64,000 nt of DNA from Clostridia bacterium (lineage in GTDB: Bacteria; Bacillota; Clostridia; Lachnospirales; Lachnospiraceae). The position numbers were made by a program, and so were the translations under genes. The DNA is taken from assembly GCA_910575625.1 (NCBI GenBank), contig CAJTFD010000002.1, forward strand, positions 124,001 to 188,000. Reading direction: 5' to 3'. This document shows positions 1-8,896 of the stretch, piece by piece (positions within the stretch are counted from its first letter, which is position 1; each line of letters opens with the position of its first letter). The notes below the pieces were generated by a model that was not told where the DNA came from, ran no database searches, and worked only from the letters and a program-made list of their open reading frames with translations.

Positions 1-1
1 T

Positions 2-2095
2 GAATGGGAGGATGACGAGACGGAGTTTTTCTACTATGAATATCCGGATCAGATCGTGGATAAGGTGGGGAATGTGGTCTTTACAAGCTTTACCTTGTAT
101 ACCGATCTGCAGATCAAGGAGCTTTATAAGCCCCAGGGGGCTTCCAGTCTGTTGGAAGTGGTGAATGAAAACCAATGGGAGCTGTTGGATACTTTTTATA
201 TGCTGAACAGCGCGCTCGAGGGGGTCACAGAGTGGGCGGATTCTTTGGAGACGCTGAAAAATGAGCATACACAGGAGTCTAATGTGCACTATCTCTATGT
301 GGATCTGGAACAGGGACAGGCATATCTGGACGGTGCAAAACTCGCTGCGATGAAAAAGTGGCGGGAGCACGCAGAGGCGTTTAAGCAGATGGGGAGTTAT
401 ACCATCTTGACGAAAGGCTCGGAAGGGAGCACCTACGACAGCAATATGAACAGCAGTGAGGATTCCTGGCGGCATTGGGTGGATCAGTGTTTGGAGGACA
501 CTGCGCTGGAGGATACGGATTATGTGTTTGCCGTGTCTGTGGATACAGGTCTGCCCATCCAGGACTGGCTGTATACCCAGCAGAGTTCCTTTAGCCGAGA
601 TATGGGGATCTTGCGTACGGCGGTCGGTGTGTGCATATCCTCTACAATATTATTTGCGGCTTCGCTGATCTGGCTGACGCTCTCTGCGGGGCGCGGCGGG
701 AAAAATGAGAAAGGCAAAAAGATCGCCTTAAATTTTTTCGACAGGTGGAAGACCGGGGCCGCCGCGCTGCTGGTGATCATCGTGTGGCTTTGTTTTCTGG
801 CGTTTTTCCAGCAGACGGGTATCGTAAATCCCGCTGTATTTTCGGAATATCTGCAATCTTCCGAGGGGACGGGGCCTGTCACAGATGCGGCTATGCAGTT
901 TTATACATTTGTGGTCATCGTGCTCTTCGTCATCGTGGATCTGCTCTTCCTGTGGGGATATCTGAGTTTTGTGCGCAGATGCAAGGCGCGCACCTTGTGG
1001 AAGAACAGTATCCTGCGCGTGCTGCTGCGGCAGGGGAAGCGGGTATTCTTTGCATTAAAGGATATCCCGAGAAAGGCGGTCGCTCTGGGTGGTTTTCTGT
1101 GTATACAGGCATTTTTGCTTTTGATCTTGGAGAATAGTTACTATGGCAATGGATTTTTGTTCTTCTGCTTGTTCCTCACACAGGCGGCGGGCATTGGCTG
1201 GATCGTGAAATTGGCTGTGGAGTACCAGAAGATCCAAAAAGGTGTCCGCAAGATCGCATCCGGGGATATCGCCGGACAGATCCCCACCCGGGGGCTGACC
1301 TTTGACCGGAAGACTCTGGCTGAAAATATCAACCAGATCGGGGCGGGATTGGATAAAGCGGTGGAGGAGAGCCTGCGCAGCGAACGGCTGAAGACGGAGC
1401 TGATCACCAATGTCTCTCATGATATCAAGACGCCGCTGACCTCGATCATCAACTATGTGGATCTGTTAAAGAGGGAAGACATCGCCGATGAGAAGGTCCA
1501 GGGCTATCTGGATATCCTGGAAAAAAAGTCCCAGCAGCTCAAGACCCTGACGGAGGATGTGGTGGAGGCGTCCAAGGCCAGCACCGGGAATCTGAAGCTG
1601 GATTATGAGGATCTGAACTTGGTGGAGATGGTCCTCCAGGTGAACGGAGAATTCCAGGAAAAATTTGGTCAGCAGGATCTGGAACTGATCTCACGTCTGC
1701 CGGAGGAGCCGGTGGTGATACGGGCCGACGGCCGGCGTGTGTGGCGGATATTGGAAAATGTCTATCAGAACGTGTATAAATACGCTATGCCCCATACCAG
1801 GGTCTATGTGGGATTGGAGGCGGAAGGGCTCCGGGCTGTCTTCACGCTGAAGAACATATCCCAGCAGCCGTTGGATATCTCACCCGATGAGCTGACCGAG
1901 CGTTTCATCCAGGGGGATAGCTCCAGGAATACCCAGGGGAGCGGATTAGGCCTGTCCATCGCGAAGAGTTTGACTGAACTCCAGTCCGGAGAGTTCCAGC
2001 TCTATCTGGACGGGGATCTGTTTAAAGTGTGGATCGCATTCCCGCTCCAGGATCCGGAACATCATAAAGAGCGGTTGCATTTTCTGGAGATCTAG
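2..2095 (+). CDS. Sensor histidine kinase, 5' end outside window
   Basis: The frame is open from base 2, so the gene starts left of the window; the GTG at 56 is internal. The visible part has an extracytoplasmic segment, several membrane helices (about 600-1200), a HAMP-like stretch, then a dimerisation domain with an SHDIKTPL H-box (about 1414-1437) and a HATPase domain ending in a GSGLGLS G-box. It autophosphorylates on the H-box histidine and passes phosphate to a response regulator, which must lie upstream because none follows. The ATPase N-box (ENVYQNVYKYA) is slightly unusual. The signal is unknown. A strong hairpin follows the stop, so this is the last gene of its operon. Confidence 0.88.
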   Translation, partial: EWEDDETEFFYYEYPDQIVDKVGNVVFTSFTLYTDLQIKELYKPQGASSLLEVVNENQWELLDTFYMLNSALEGVTEWADSLETLKNEHTQESNVHYLYVDLEQGQAYLDGAKLAAMKKWREHAEAFKQMGSYTILTKGSEGSTYDSNMNSSEDSWRHWVDQCLEDTALEDTDYVFAVSVDTGLPIQDWLYTQQSSFSRDMGILRTAVGVCISSTILFAASLIWLTLSAGRGGKNEKGKKIALNFFDRWKTGAAALLVIIVWLCFLAFFQQTGIVNPAVFSEYLQSSEGTGPVTDAAMQFYTFVVIVLFVIVDLLFLWGYLSFVRRCKARTLWKNSILRVLLRQGKRVFFALKDIPRKAVALGGFLCIQAFLLLILENSYYGNGFLFFCLFLTQAAGIGWIVKLAVEYQKIQKGVRKIASGDIAGQIPTRGLTFDRKTLAENINQIGAGLDKAVEESLRSERLKTELITNVSHDIKTPLTSIINYVDLLKREDIADEKVQGYLDILEKKSQQLKTLTEDVVEASKASTGNLKLDYEDLNLVEMVLQVNGEFQEKFGQQDLELISRLPEEPVVIRADGRRVWRILENVYQNVYKYAMPHTRVYVGLEAEGLRAVFTLKNISQQPLDISPDELTERFIQGDSSRNTQGSGLGLSIAKSLTELQSGEFQLYLDGDLFKVWIAFPLQDPEHHKERLHFLEI

Positions 2096-2112
2096 CTGTA
2101 TTTATGGTTAAG

Positions 2113-2160
2113 AGCGCATCCATGCTGCAATATATCAGCAGTATGGATGCGCTGTTCTTT
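2113..2160 (+). terminator. Terminator after the sensor kinase
   Basis: AGCGCATCCATGCTG and its near-complement CAGTATGGATGCGCT form a long stem (2113-2153), followed by GTTCTTTT. It lies 18 bases past the kinase stop and separates it from the convergent minus-strand gene. Confidence 0.8.
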
Positions 2161-2165
2161 TACAG

Positions 2166-2849
2166 TCAAAAAGGCAGGTAAGGTTTCAATATGAACCATA
2201 AGACGGGTATCAGAAGGCTGGGGAGCATGTTCAATGCTTTGCAGTCTTTGATGCCTAAGATGGATAATCCAGAGCTGAAGATCAAAACGCCGCCTACAAT
2301 GGAGACCTCTGTCATCAGCTCCGGGGAGATGAATCCGGAGAGCAGTCCGGCGGATAGATAGATCGCGCCCTGCCAACAAAATAAAACGACAGCAGCAGCC
2401 GCCATGCCGATCCCATATGTGGAAGCCAGCACCATAGAGGTGACAAGATCCAAGGTGGCGTTGGTGAACAGATATGTATGGTCATTATTTAAGGCGCTCT
2501 GGATGGGACCTAGGATGGATAGGGTGCCGATACAGTAGAGCAGGATCCCTGTGGAGAGCCCTTGTCCTAAGTTGGAATTGGAAAATCTTCCCACAAGGGA
2601 CTGGAATTTCCCGTCCAGGTCCGCCATGGTCCCCAGGAGGCTCCCGAAGGCCAGGCTCAGGATGAAAAGGACAGGATATTTACTGTCCGGCATATTTCCC
2701 ACCACAGCGTTGATCCCCAGCACGGACGCGGCCAGGCCCATGGCATTGTAGAGGGCCCCTTGGTATTCTTCTTTGATCCCTTTTCTGATGATGCTCCCGA
2801 TCACACTGCCTGCCAGTATGGTCCCTGTATTTACGATTGTTCCGATCAT
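2166..2849 (-). CDS. DUF554 family membrane protein
   Basis: A 227-residue, very hydrophobic protein with about six membrane helices and the Gly-rich start (MIGTIVNTGTILAGSVIG) of DUF554 (YdfK-like) proteins. The length is normal for the family. The function is unknown; a transport role is only a guess in the family. GGAGGTTTCCAC precedes the ATG. It lies downstream of the molybdenum cofactor genes on the same strand with a gap of about 100 bases, so it may be read through from them, but nothing ties it to molybdenum. Confidence 0.85.
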   Translation of the reverse strand: MIGTIVNTGTILAGSVIGSIIRKGIKEEYQGALYNAMGLAASVLGINAVVGNMPDSKYPVLFILSLAFGSLLGTMADLDGKFQSLVGRFSNSNLGQGLSTGILLYCIGTLSILGPIQSALNNDHTYLFTNATLDLVTSMVLASTYGIGMAAAAVVLFCWQGAIYLSAGLLSGFISPELMTEVSIVGGVLIFSSGLSILGIKDCKALNMLPSLLIPVLWFILKPYLPF

Positions 2850-2945
2850 GTGGAAACCTCCGTGTTCGGTGCGTGTTTAGTCCTATATCTTTCTGTCTTT
2901 CAGCATTTTTCAGATCCTATCTGAGTTAAGGATATCGATAAAGAT

Positions 2946-3845
2946 CTATTGGAAGTCTTTAAAATAAATGTTAAAAAAATTCTGGCTGATCCGTTCCATA
3001 TCTTTACACATAGCCTGATACCGTTCGATGAACAGCCGTCCCTCTTCAGTAAGGGTGGAACTCCCCCCGCTCTTTCCGCCATTGCAGCGGTTCAGGAAGG
3101 GAAACCCGATCTCTTTTTCCACCTTATTGACCATCTTCCAGCTTTTTGAATAGGACATATGCATCCGGGCGGCGGCCGCCTGGATGGAGCCAGTCTCATC
3201 GATGTACTGCAGTAGGCGGCAGACGCCCGGTCCGAAGAAGTCTTCCTCTTTGCTAAGGACGATCTTCGTCTTAAAATGCAGTTCATTGGCGCTGCGCTGT
3301 GTTTTTAAGTATTGCTGGATCTGGTCGATCCCGTCTTCATCCAAAAGAGAGAGCAGGCTCCCGGGGTCGTCCACCAAAAGTCGCTCCGGTTCTGTGGGGC
3401 CGTCTTTTTGGAAGACATGGAGTCTTGGCCAGCCCATCTGTCCATTGCAGAAGGGGACGGCGCTTTTTTGGCATTCCAGGAGTTTTTCCAGTGTCTGGAC
3501 AGAGAAGGCGGGGTATTCCACCGGGACGATGATCACACGGTCCATACATTCTCTGACGGCATCCAGTCCGGTCAGGAGCGCTCTGTCAGGATTGTTTTGC
3601 GGGTGTTCTCCATCATCGATGAAGAGCACATTGTTGTGGCTTAAATGGTTTTTGAGGGTTTCTTTCTGGTAACCGGTCAGCACGGCGATGGGGGAGATGC
3701 CAGCCTTGCGCAGGGCAGCGATCTCCCGTTTGATCACGGTTGTGCCGTCCAGCGGGTACATGGGCAGGAACAAGGATAGTTCCTCGTTCCCTCTGTCTAT
3801 TTCTTCCGGCTCTTGGGAGGCCAGGATCAGGGCGCCTGTTTTCAT
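2946..3845 (-). CDS. Fused MobA-like nucleotidyltransferase and ModE-type DNA-binding domain
   Basis: This 299-residue protein joins two modules. Residues 1 to about 190 look like a MobA/GlmU-type nucleotidyltransferase, with an opening MKTGALILAS in place of the usual LAGG(x)SxRMG loop, so catalysis is doubtful. Residues from about 200 to 299 are the LysR-like winged helix of ModE (GSIQAAAARMHMSYSKSWKMV, then TLTEEGRLFI). The molybdate-binding Mop domains of classical ModE are absent. It overlaps mobB by 4 bases and ends the cofactor operon. Inference: a regulator of molybdenum genes, acting at the ModE-like palindromes at 7200 and 10097, that may sense cofactor or nucleotide through the fused domain. 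It could instead be a MobA for the dinucleotide cofactor. Confidence 0.85.
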   Translation of the reverse strand: MKTGALILASQEPEEIDRGNEELSLFLPMYPLDGTTVIKREIAALRKAGISPIAVLTGYQKETLKNHLSHNNVLFIDDGEHPQNNPDRALLTGLDAVRECMDRVIIVPVEYPAFSVQTLEKLLECQKSAVPFCNGQMGWPRLHVFQKDGPTEPERLLVDDPGSLLSLLDEDGIDQIQQYLKTQRSANELHFKTKIVLSKEEDFFGPGVCRLLQYIDETGSIQAAAARMHMSYSKSWKMVNKVEKEIGFPFLNRCNGGKSGGSSTLTEEGRLFIERYQAMCKDMERISQNFFNIYFKDFQ

Positions 3846-4357
3846 TTTATCCTCCTATCTTCCAGGATGCAGGCGGCGATCTTCTGGGGGTCGTTTAAGT
3901 CCAGGATGGGGATGCTAAGGTCCGTGCGCTTTAGTTCTCCTGGGGCAAGGTCTGTGGCGATCGCCGCCAGGTCATATCCCTCACAGACGCTTTCTACAGA
4001 ATTTCCTTTTCGGATCAGCTCGATCTTGCGGTAGGGGCAGGTCTTGAAGCCTTCCAGCAAGATCAAGTCTGCCTCGGGGAAAAGATCCATGAGCTGTTCT
4101 TCTGTCACATCCGGCTGCTGCTTGACGATCATATATTTATGGTCTGAAAAGATGGCTGTGCCGTATGCGCCTGCATGGAAGTGGCGGTATGTGTCCGTAC
4201 CCGGCACGTCCGCATTGAAATCATGTCCGTCGTGTTTGATCGTAGCCACCAAAAGGCCCTGTCCGGACAGGATCGGAAGGAGCCGGGTGATCAGGGTCGT
4301 CTTGCCGGAGTTCTTTACGCCGCTGATGGCGAAGATCTGTGTCTGTTTTTTTTTCAT
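3842..4357 (-). CDS. mobB: MobB, molybdopterin-guanine dinucleotide biosynthesis adaptor
   Basis: A 171-residue P-loop GTPase of the MobB family. The Walker A motif is GVKNSGKTTL near residue 14; TIKHDGHDFN and LLEGFK are the other family signatures. MobB helps MobA attach GMP or CMP to molybdopterin, the form used by formate dehydrogenases. It sits between moeA (19-base gap) and the MobA-like/ModE fusion (4-base overlap), so the three are translationally linked. Confidence 0.93.
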   Translation of the reverse strand: MKKKQTQIFAISGVKNSGKTTLITRLLPILSGQGLLVATIKHDGHDFNADVPGTDTYRHFHAGAYGTAIFSDHKYMIVKQQPDVTEEQLMDLFPEADLILLEGFKTCPYRKIELIRKGNSVESVCEGYDLAAIATDLAPGELKRTDLSIPILDLNDPQKIAACILEDRRIK

Positions 4358-4375
4358 TTTCGGGAGGTCTCCAAA

Positions 4376-5596
4376 TTACAGCAGTATGGCTTCGGCCGCA
4401 TCCCCGGGCTGCAGGGCGGGAGAGCCGGCTTTTATGTCGATCAGGCAGTTGCATCCGGCCATGGAGGACAGGATGCCGTTGGAGTGCAGCCCGCTGGGAA
4501 GGCAAAAAACGCCCTGGGCCTGGTCCCAGTAGGCCCGTACGAACCGGCGGCCTTTGCTGGGTTTTTCAAAAGAATCATGCATGGTCCCCTGTACCCGCAC
4601 CAGTTTTAGGCTGTCATCCTGTTTCATCTTCTGGATTATGGGGCGGGCCAAAAGCTCTGCCATGACGGCGACGCCAAAGGGGTTGCCCGAGAGGCTGAGG
4701 ATGGGGATGCCCTGGTAAGTGGAAAAGAGGGTGGGCATGCCCGGTTTGACCAGTACGCGCCAGAATACCCGCTCTGCCTGGATCAGAGAGAGGGCTTCGT
4801 GCATGATGTCTTTTTTGCCCACGGATACGGCTCCGGTGGTGAAGATCACATCCACGTTCGGGGCGGCTTCTCTCAAAGCTTGTGCCATGGCCGGGGGTTC
4901 ATCCGGTATGGAGGATACATATGCAAGCTGTACGCCCAGACTTAAAAGCCGGGCGGCCAGGAGTGTCTGGTTGCTGTTGTAGATCTTGCCTGGTGGGAGA
5001 GGCTCTCCGGGGAGGATCACCTCGTCCCCGGTGGTGAAGACGGCGGCGCGGGGCAAACGGTAGACCGGGACGGTGGTCCGGCCCATGCCGGCTAGGACCC
5101 CGGCCTCCACGAAATTTAAAAGGGTGCCTTTTTTCAGCAGTACATCCCCGGTCTTAAAGTCTTCGCCCCGGAAGCAGTAATTGCCCCAGGCTTTTTCCGG
5201 GCGGTAGATGCAGACCTCCTCCTCGCCGTAGTCGGTATCCTCCTGACGGATGCAGCAGTCACAGCCGGGCGGGATGGCCGCGCCTGTCATGATGCGCACG
5301 GCCTGTCCTTTTTGGATCTCCTCGGTGGAATATTGTCCGGCATCGATCTCACGGGTGACTTTGAGCCGGGCCGGATCTTCCCGGGAGGCATCTGCCACAT
5401 CTGCGGCTTTGCAGGCGTATCCGTCGATCGGAGAGCGGTCAAAGGACGGGTTGTCAAAAGCGGCGGCCATGTCCTCGGCCAGGAGACGGCCGGATGTCTG
5501 TAAGAGAGGGATCTCCTCTGTATCAGTGATCACTTTTGTATGTGCAAGGACCAGGTCTTCTGCCTGTTCCAGAGTTATCTGAGTCATCTGTTCCAT
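4376..5596 (-). CDS. moeA: MoeA, molybdopterin molybdenumtransferase
   Basis: A 406-residue protein with the complete MoeA architecture: N-terminal domains with the SPIDGYA motif, a central MoCF domain (VFTTGDE... TTGAVSVGKKD... SLSGNPFGV) and a C-terminal domain IV ending QPGDAAEAILL. It inserts molybdate into adenylylated molybdopterin. The start was set at the ATG at 5596 because GGGAGGCGG lies just before it; an upstream in-frame ATG at 5626 would overlap the previous gene. Part of the minus-strand cofactor operon. Confidence 0.93.
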   Translation of the reverse strand: MEQMTQITLEQAEDLVLAHTKVITDTEEIPLLQTSGRLLAEDMAAAFDNPSFDRSPIDGYACKAADVADASREDPARLKVTREIDAGQYSTEEIQKGQAVRIMTGAAIPPGCDCCIRQEDTDYGEEEVCIYRPEKAWGNYCFRGEDFKTGDVLLKKGTLLNFVEAGVLAGMGRTTVPVYRLPRAAVFTTGDEVILPGEPLPPGKIYNSNQTLLAARLLSLGVQLAYVSSIPDEPPAMAQALREAAPNVDVIFTTGAVSVGKKDIMHEALSLIQAERVFWRVLVKPGMPTLFSTYQGIPILSLSGNPFGVAVMAELLARPIIQKMKQDDSLKLVRVQGTMHDSFEKPSKGRRFVRAYWDQAQGVFCLPSGLHSNGILSSMAGCNCLIDIKAGSPALQPGDAAEAILL

Positions 5597-5609
5597 GGAT
5601 CCGCCTCCC

Positions 5610-6635
5610 TTATATCCCTTTTCCAAATCCGCAGGCCGGGTAATGGCAGGTGCTGCAGCCGAGGCAGAATCCGCCGTTGCCCATGTGTGCCAGATCTTTT
5701 TTCGTCAGTTCCACCCCTGCGGCGATCCGCGGGAGTATCAGGTCAAAGGCTGTGGCTTTCGCGTACATCACACAGCCGGGGAGCCCCAGCACGGGCGTGC
5801 CGTCCTCAAAGTAGGCCAGCAGGAGCATCGCGCCTGGGAGCACCGGGGCGCCGTAGGTGACGATCCGCGCGCCGGTGGCCTTGATCGCGCCGGGGGTGCG
5901 GTCGTCCGGGTCCACGCTCATGCCTCCGGTGCACAGGATCATATCCGCGCCGTCCTGTTTCAGCTTCATGATCGCATTTGTGATCTTCTCCTGGTCGTCG
6001 TCGCAGATCTCATGCCCGCAGACATTGATCCCATAGGAAGCCAGTTTGTCGATGATGACGGGGGTGAACGTGTCCTTGATCCTGCCGTGGTAGACTTCGT
6101 TCCCTGTGGTCACGATCCCGGCCTTCATGGACAGGAACGGGGTCAGGGAGACCAGGGGTGTGTCACCGGCCGCTTTTTTGACCTGCTCCATCTTTTCCTT
6201 TTGGATCACGAGAGGGATCACGCGGGTGCCCAGGAGGCGGTCGCCTTTTTTGACGGCGGTGTTGCTGTGGCGGGTGGCGATCATGATCTCGTCCAGCTCA
6301 TTGATGGCGTCCAGCCGATCCACATCCACGCGGAAAAGCCCGTCGCAGTCGGCGACCAGCTCGATCTTCCCTTCTTTTACCGGGGTGGGGTGCATGTGTT
6401 CGTTGCGGCATACCTGGTATAAGATCTGGGCGGCTTCATCCTCATGCAAGGTGTTTTCATCCTTTTCCCACACATACAGATGGTCTTTCCCCAGGGACAG
6501 AAGGAGCGGGATGTCTTCCTCCGTCACCACATGTCCTTTCCTGAAAGCCGCGTCCTTGACTACATCCTTGACGATCCTTGTGATGTCATGGCAGAGCACA
6601 TGACCCACCGCATCGGTCGTGTTGATACATTTCAT
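5610..6635 (-). CDS. Molybdopterin-binding (MoCF) protein with a cysteine-rich tail
   Basis: A 341-residue protein from the ATG at 6635, preceded by AAAGGAGGG and overlapping the MOSC gene stop as ATGA. The C-terminal half holds a MoCF/MogA-like fold (GIVTTGNEVYHGRI, then ILCTGGMSVDPDD, then LPGCVMYA). The N-terminal half resembles a MoeA-like or SAF-like region. The last 20 residues contain C324-x2-C327-x2-C330-x4-C335, enough for an iron-sulfur cluster or zinc and absent from ordinary MoeA/MogA. Its partner and reaction are unknown; the context says molybdenum cofactor handling, perhaps delivery to Fdh or an allosteric sensor. Confidence 0.88.
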   Translation of the reverse strand: MKCINTTDAVGHVLCHDITRIVKDVVKDAAFRKGHVVTEEDIPLLLSLGKDHLYVWEKDENTLHEDEAAQILYQVCRNEHMHPTPVKEGKIELVADCDGLFRVDVDRLDAINELDEIMIATRHSNTAVKKGDRLLGTRVIPLVIQKEKMEQVKKAAGDTPLVSLTPFLSMKAGIVTTGNEVYHGRIKDTFTPVIIDKLASYGINVCGHEICDDDQEKITNAIMKLKQDGADMILCTGGMSVDPDDRTPGAIKATGARIVTYGAPVLPGAMLLLAYFEDGTPVLGLPGCVMYAKATAFDLILPRIAAGVELTKKDLAHMGNGGFCLGCSTCHYPACGFGKGI

Positions 6636-7069
6636 CTTGGTCCCTCCTTTACGATATCCATCCCTTCCTGTAAGAGTCCTTCCCGGAGGATCTTGCAGAA
6701 TATAAATTGTTTTTCCATGGGTGCGCACACTTTTTCTCCTTTGTAGGCATCGGACTTTGGTCCGCCTGCGCCCAGCCGGACGACCTTTAACAATACATGT
6801 CCGATGCGCAGAAGATCGTCTTTTTGCAGGCTGTCCCAGTCCAGACCTTCTACGACCAGGTTTTCACCGAAACGGCCGTATTGGATGGGATCGCCCTTTT
6901 TGGTAAAATAAACCTCTACAGCATCCATCGGCAGCATGCTCACCTGCCGGTCCCCCATACCCTGGTGGACATCGCCGGACAGCCCGCCCAGGGCGGCTTG
7001 GCATTGATGGATGTTCTGTGCGCTGGTCTTTCTCTTGGTGCTGATACAGACACATTTGATCTGCGCCAT
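6632..7069 (-). CDS. MOSC domain protein
   Basis: A 145-residue stand-alone MOSC domain, the fold of the Moco sulfurase C-terminus. The core motif GRFGENLVVEGLDWDSL and the spaced G-D residues are visible. The usual MOSC cysteine in this type (KSDAYKGEKVCAP) is present. MOSC proteins carry sulfur to, or bind, molybdenum cofactor. The start is the ATG at 7069 behind GAGGGAG; a longer frame to 7138 has no ribosome site. It is the first gene of the minus-strand cofactor operon, divergent from modA. Confidence 0.9.
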   Translation of the reverse strand: MAQIKCVCISTKRKTSAQNIHQCQAALGGLSGDVHQGMGDRQVSMLPMDAVEVYFTKKGDPIQYGRFGENLVVEGLDWDSLQKDDLLRIGHVLLKVVRLGAGGPKSDAYKGEKVCAPMEKQFIFCKILREGLLQEGMDIVKEGPR

Positions 7070-7109
7070 GACTGCTCCCTCCTCTTTAGTCTTTGTGGTC
7101 TTTCTATCT

Positions 7110-7138
7110 ATCATATATGATAAACGTCCGATCCGCAA
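7110..7138 (-). promoter_or_regulatory. Promoter of the cofactor operon with a palindrome
   Basis: Read on the minus strand: TTGCGG, 17 bases, TATGAT. The -10 lies inside a perfect 12-base palindrome ATCATATATGAT (7110-7121), a possible regulator site. The leader to the MOSC start is about 35 bases. The -35 is weak, which suits a regulated promoter. Confidence 0.5.
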
Positions 7139-7163
7139 CAGTTTTGTTTTTGGAGATATTTTG

Positions 7164-7192
7164 TTGACAATTTATGAAGGGGGATGTATAAT
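7164..7192 (+). promoter_or_regulatory. Consensus promoter of modABC
   Basis: TTGACA (7164-7169), a 17-base spacer and TATAAT (7187-7192): a perfect sigma-A consensus. Transcription should start near 7199, at the edge of the palindrome at 7200. Confidence 0.85.
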
Positions 7193-7199
7193 GATCTAG

Positions 7200-7223
7200 T
7201 GTTATTTTTTTGAGAAAATAACG
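7200..7223. promoter_or_regulatory. Putative ModE operator over the modA start site
   Basis: TGTTATTTT-N6-AAAATAACG, a 9-6-9 arrangement like the E. coli ModE box (CGnTATATA-N6-TATATAACG). It directly covers the predicted start site of a perfect-consensus promoter, the position for repression when molybdate is plentiful. The same geometry recurs at 10097. Confidence 0.65.
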
Positions 7224-7251
7224 AAAACGTATTTTTAGGAGGGAAATACTG

Positions 7252-8175
7252 ATGAAAATGAAAAAGATCGCATGGATCTTGATGCTCGCGCTGACAGCGT
7301 CATTGCTGGCTGGCTGCGGAGGCTCTGAGGGAACAGAAAAAACGGAGGAGACTCCTGCGGCACAGGAAGAGGAGAGCGAAAGCCCCGCGGCCGAGACAGG
7401 AGAGGAAGAGGGAGAAGAGGAAGGCGCACAAGAGGAGTCCCAGGAGGGAGCAGTTACATTGCATGTATTTGCGGCGGCTTCCATGACAGAGACGCTTGAA
7501 AAGATCCAGGAGATGTATGCGGAAGTGGAACCGGAAGTGGAGCTGGTGTTCAACCTGGACTCTTCCGGGACTTTAAAGACTCAGATCCAGGAAGGCGCGG
7601 AGTGTGACCTGTTCATATCGGCGGCGCAGAAGCAGATGGATCAGCTTGACGCCCAGGCGGACCCGGAAGTGAATGAAGAGGGTCTGGATCTTGTATTGCA
7701 GGGGAGCAGGATCGACCTGCTGGAAAATAAAGTGGTGCTGGCCGTGCCGGACGGAAACCCGGCGGGGATCCAGACTTTCGAAGATCTTGGCACAGATAGA
7801 TTGGATCTGCTGGCTCTGGGCAACGAGGATGTACCGGTGGGCCAGTATTCCACGGAGATCCTCACCACGCTGGGGCTGTTAAAAGAGCTGGAGGCGGCAA
7901 ATAAGATCACATATGGATCTAATGTGAAGGAAGTGACCACACAGGTGTCAGAGGCCTCTGCGGACGCGGGGATCATCTACGCCACAGATGCGTATTCAGC
8001 CGGGCTGTCATCCGTTGCGGAAGCCGGGACTGACCTCTGCAAAAGGGCGATCTATCCGGCGGCGGTGTTGAATGTCTCCGCGCATCAGGAGGAAGCCCAG
8101 GCGTTCCTGGATCATCTCCAGACAGATGAGTGTATGGCTGTGTTCGAGGAAGTGGGATTTACGAAAGCACCGTAG
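7252..8175 (+). CDS. modA: ModA, molybdate-binding lipoprotein
   Basis: A 307-residue substrate-binding protein. It has a lipoprotein signal (lipobox SLLAGC near residue 22), then a very acidic Glu-rich linker of about 45 residues, and then the ModA domain starting LHVFAAASMTETLEKI. FNLDSSGTLKTQI and the later SAADAGIIYATDA-like segment (SEASADAGIIYATDA) match oxyanion-contact regions of ModA. It captures molybdate or tungstate outside the membrane for ModBC. First gene of modABC; GGAGGG precedes the ATG. Confidence 0.93.
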   Translation: MKMKKIAWILMLALTASLLAGCGGSEGTEKTEETPAAQEEESESPAAETGEEEGEEEGAQEESQEGAVTLHVFAAASMTETLEKIQEMYAEVEPEVELVFNLDSSGTLKTQIQEGAECDLFISAAQKQMDQLDAQADPEVNEEGLDLVLQGSRIDLLENKVVLAVPDGNPAGIQTFEDLGTDRLDLLALGNEDVPVGQYSTEILTTLGLLKELEAANKITYGSNVKEVTTQVSEASADAGIIYATDAYSAGLSSVAEAGTDLCKRAIYPAAVLNVSAHQEEAQAFLDHLQTDECMAVFEEVGFTKAP

Positions 8176-8199
8176 GAAGATCTGATAGGAAAAGACATC

Positions 8200-8895
8200 A
8201 TGGACTGGTATCCGTTATATAATTCGCTGAGGATCGCCCTGATCTCCAGTGTGATCGTATTTTTTTGTGGTATCTTTGCCGCTTACTATATTGCCAGGCT
8301 GCATCCCGTCGTAAAAGGCGTCCTGGATGTGGTCCTGACGCTTCCGTTGGTACTGCCGCCCACAGTGGTGGGCTATTTCCTCCTTGTGCTCATGGGGCCG
8401 CGCAGGCCTCTGGGGGCATGGTTCCTGGAAGTCTTTGATGCCAGACTGGTGATGACCTGGTATTCGGGGATCTTTGCGGCCTCTGTTGTGGCGTTTCCGC
8501 TGATGTACCGGACGGCCCGGGGGGCATTTGAGAGTTTTGATGAGACGCTGGCTTTCTCCGGACAGACACTTGGCTTGTCCAATACGTATATATTCTGGCG
8601 GATCCGGATGCCCGCCTGCCGTCAGGGGATCATGGCCGGCGGCGTGCTGGCATTTGCCCGGGCTTTGGGAGAGTACGGCGCGACGAGTATGATCGCGGGC
8701 TACACGCCGGGAAAGACGGCCACGATCTCCACCACAGTCTATCAGTTCTGGCGGACGGACAACGATGCGCTGGCTTTTCGGTGGGTCATTGTCAATGTGG
8801 TGATCTCTGCGGTGGTCCTGCTCATCGTGAACCTGTTGGAAAAACGCGAGCGGGCGTCCCGGATATCTTCAGGGCCGCGGACAGGGAGGGGCTGA
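8200..8895 (+). CDS. modB: ModB, molybdate ABC permease
   Basis: A 231-residue permease with five to six helices and the ModB signatures LPLVLPPTVVGYFLL and the EAA loop (ALGEYGATSMIAG). It forms the membrane channel with the ModC ATPase. It follows modA by 24 bases and is one base from modC, so the three are cotranscribed. Length is typical. Confidence 0.94.
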   Translation: MDWYPLYNSLRIALISSVIVFFCGIFAAYYIARLHPVVKGVLDVVLTLPLVLPPTVVGYFLLVLMGPRRPLGAWFLEVFDARLVMTWYSGIFAASVVAFPLMYRTARGAFESFDETLAFSGQTLGLSNTYIFWRIRMPACRQGIMAGGVLAFARALGEYGATSMIAGYTPGKTATISTTVYQFWRTDNDALAFRWVIVNVVISAVVLLIVNLLEKRERASRISSGPRTGRG

Positions 8896-8896
8896 T

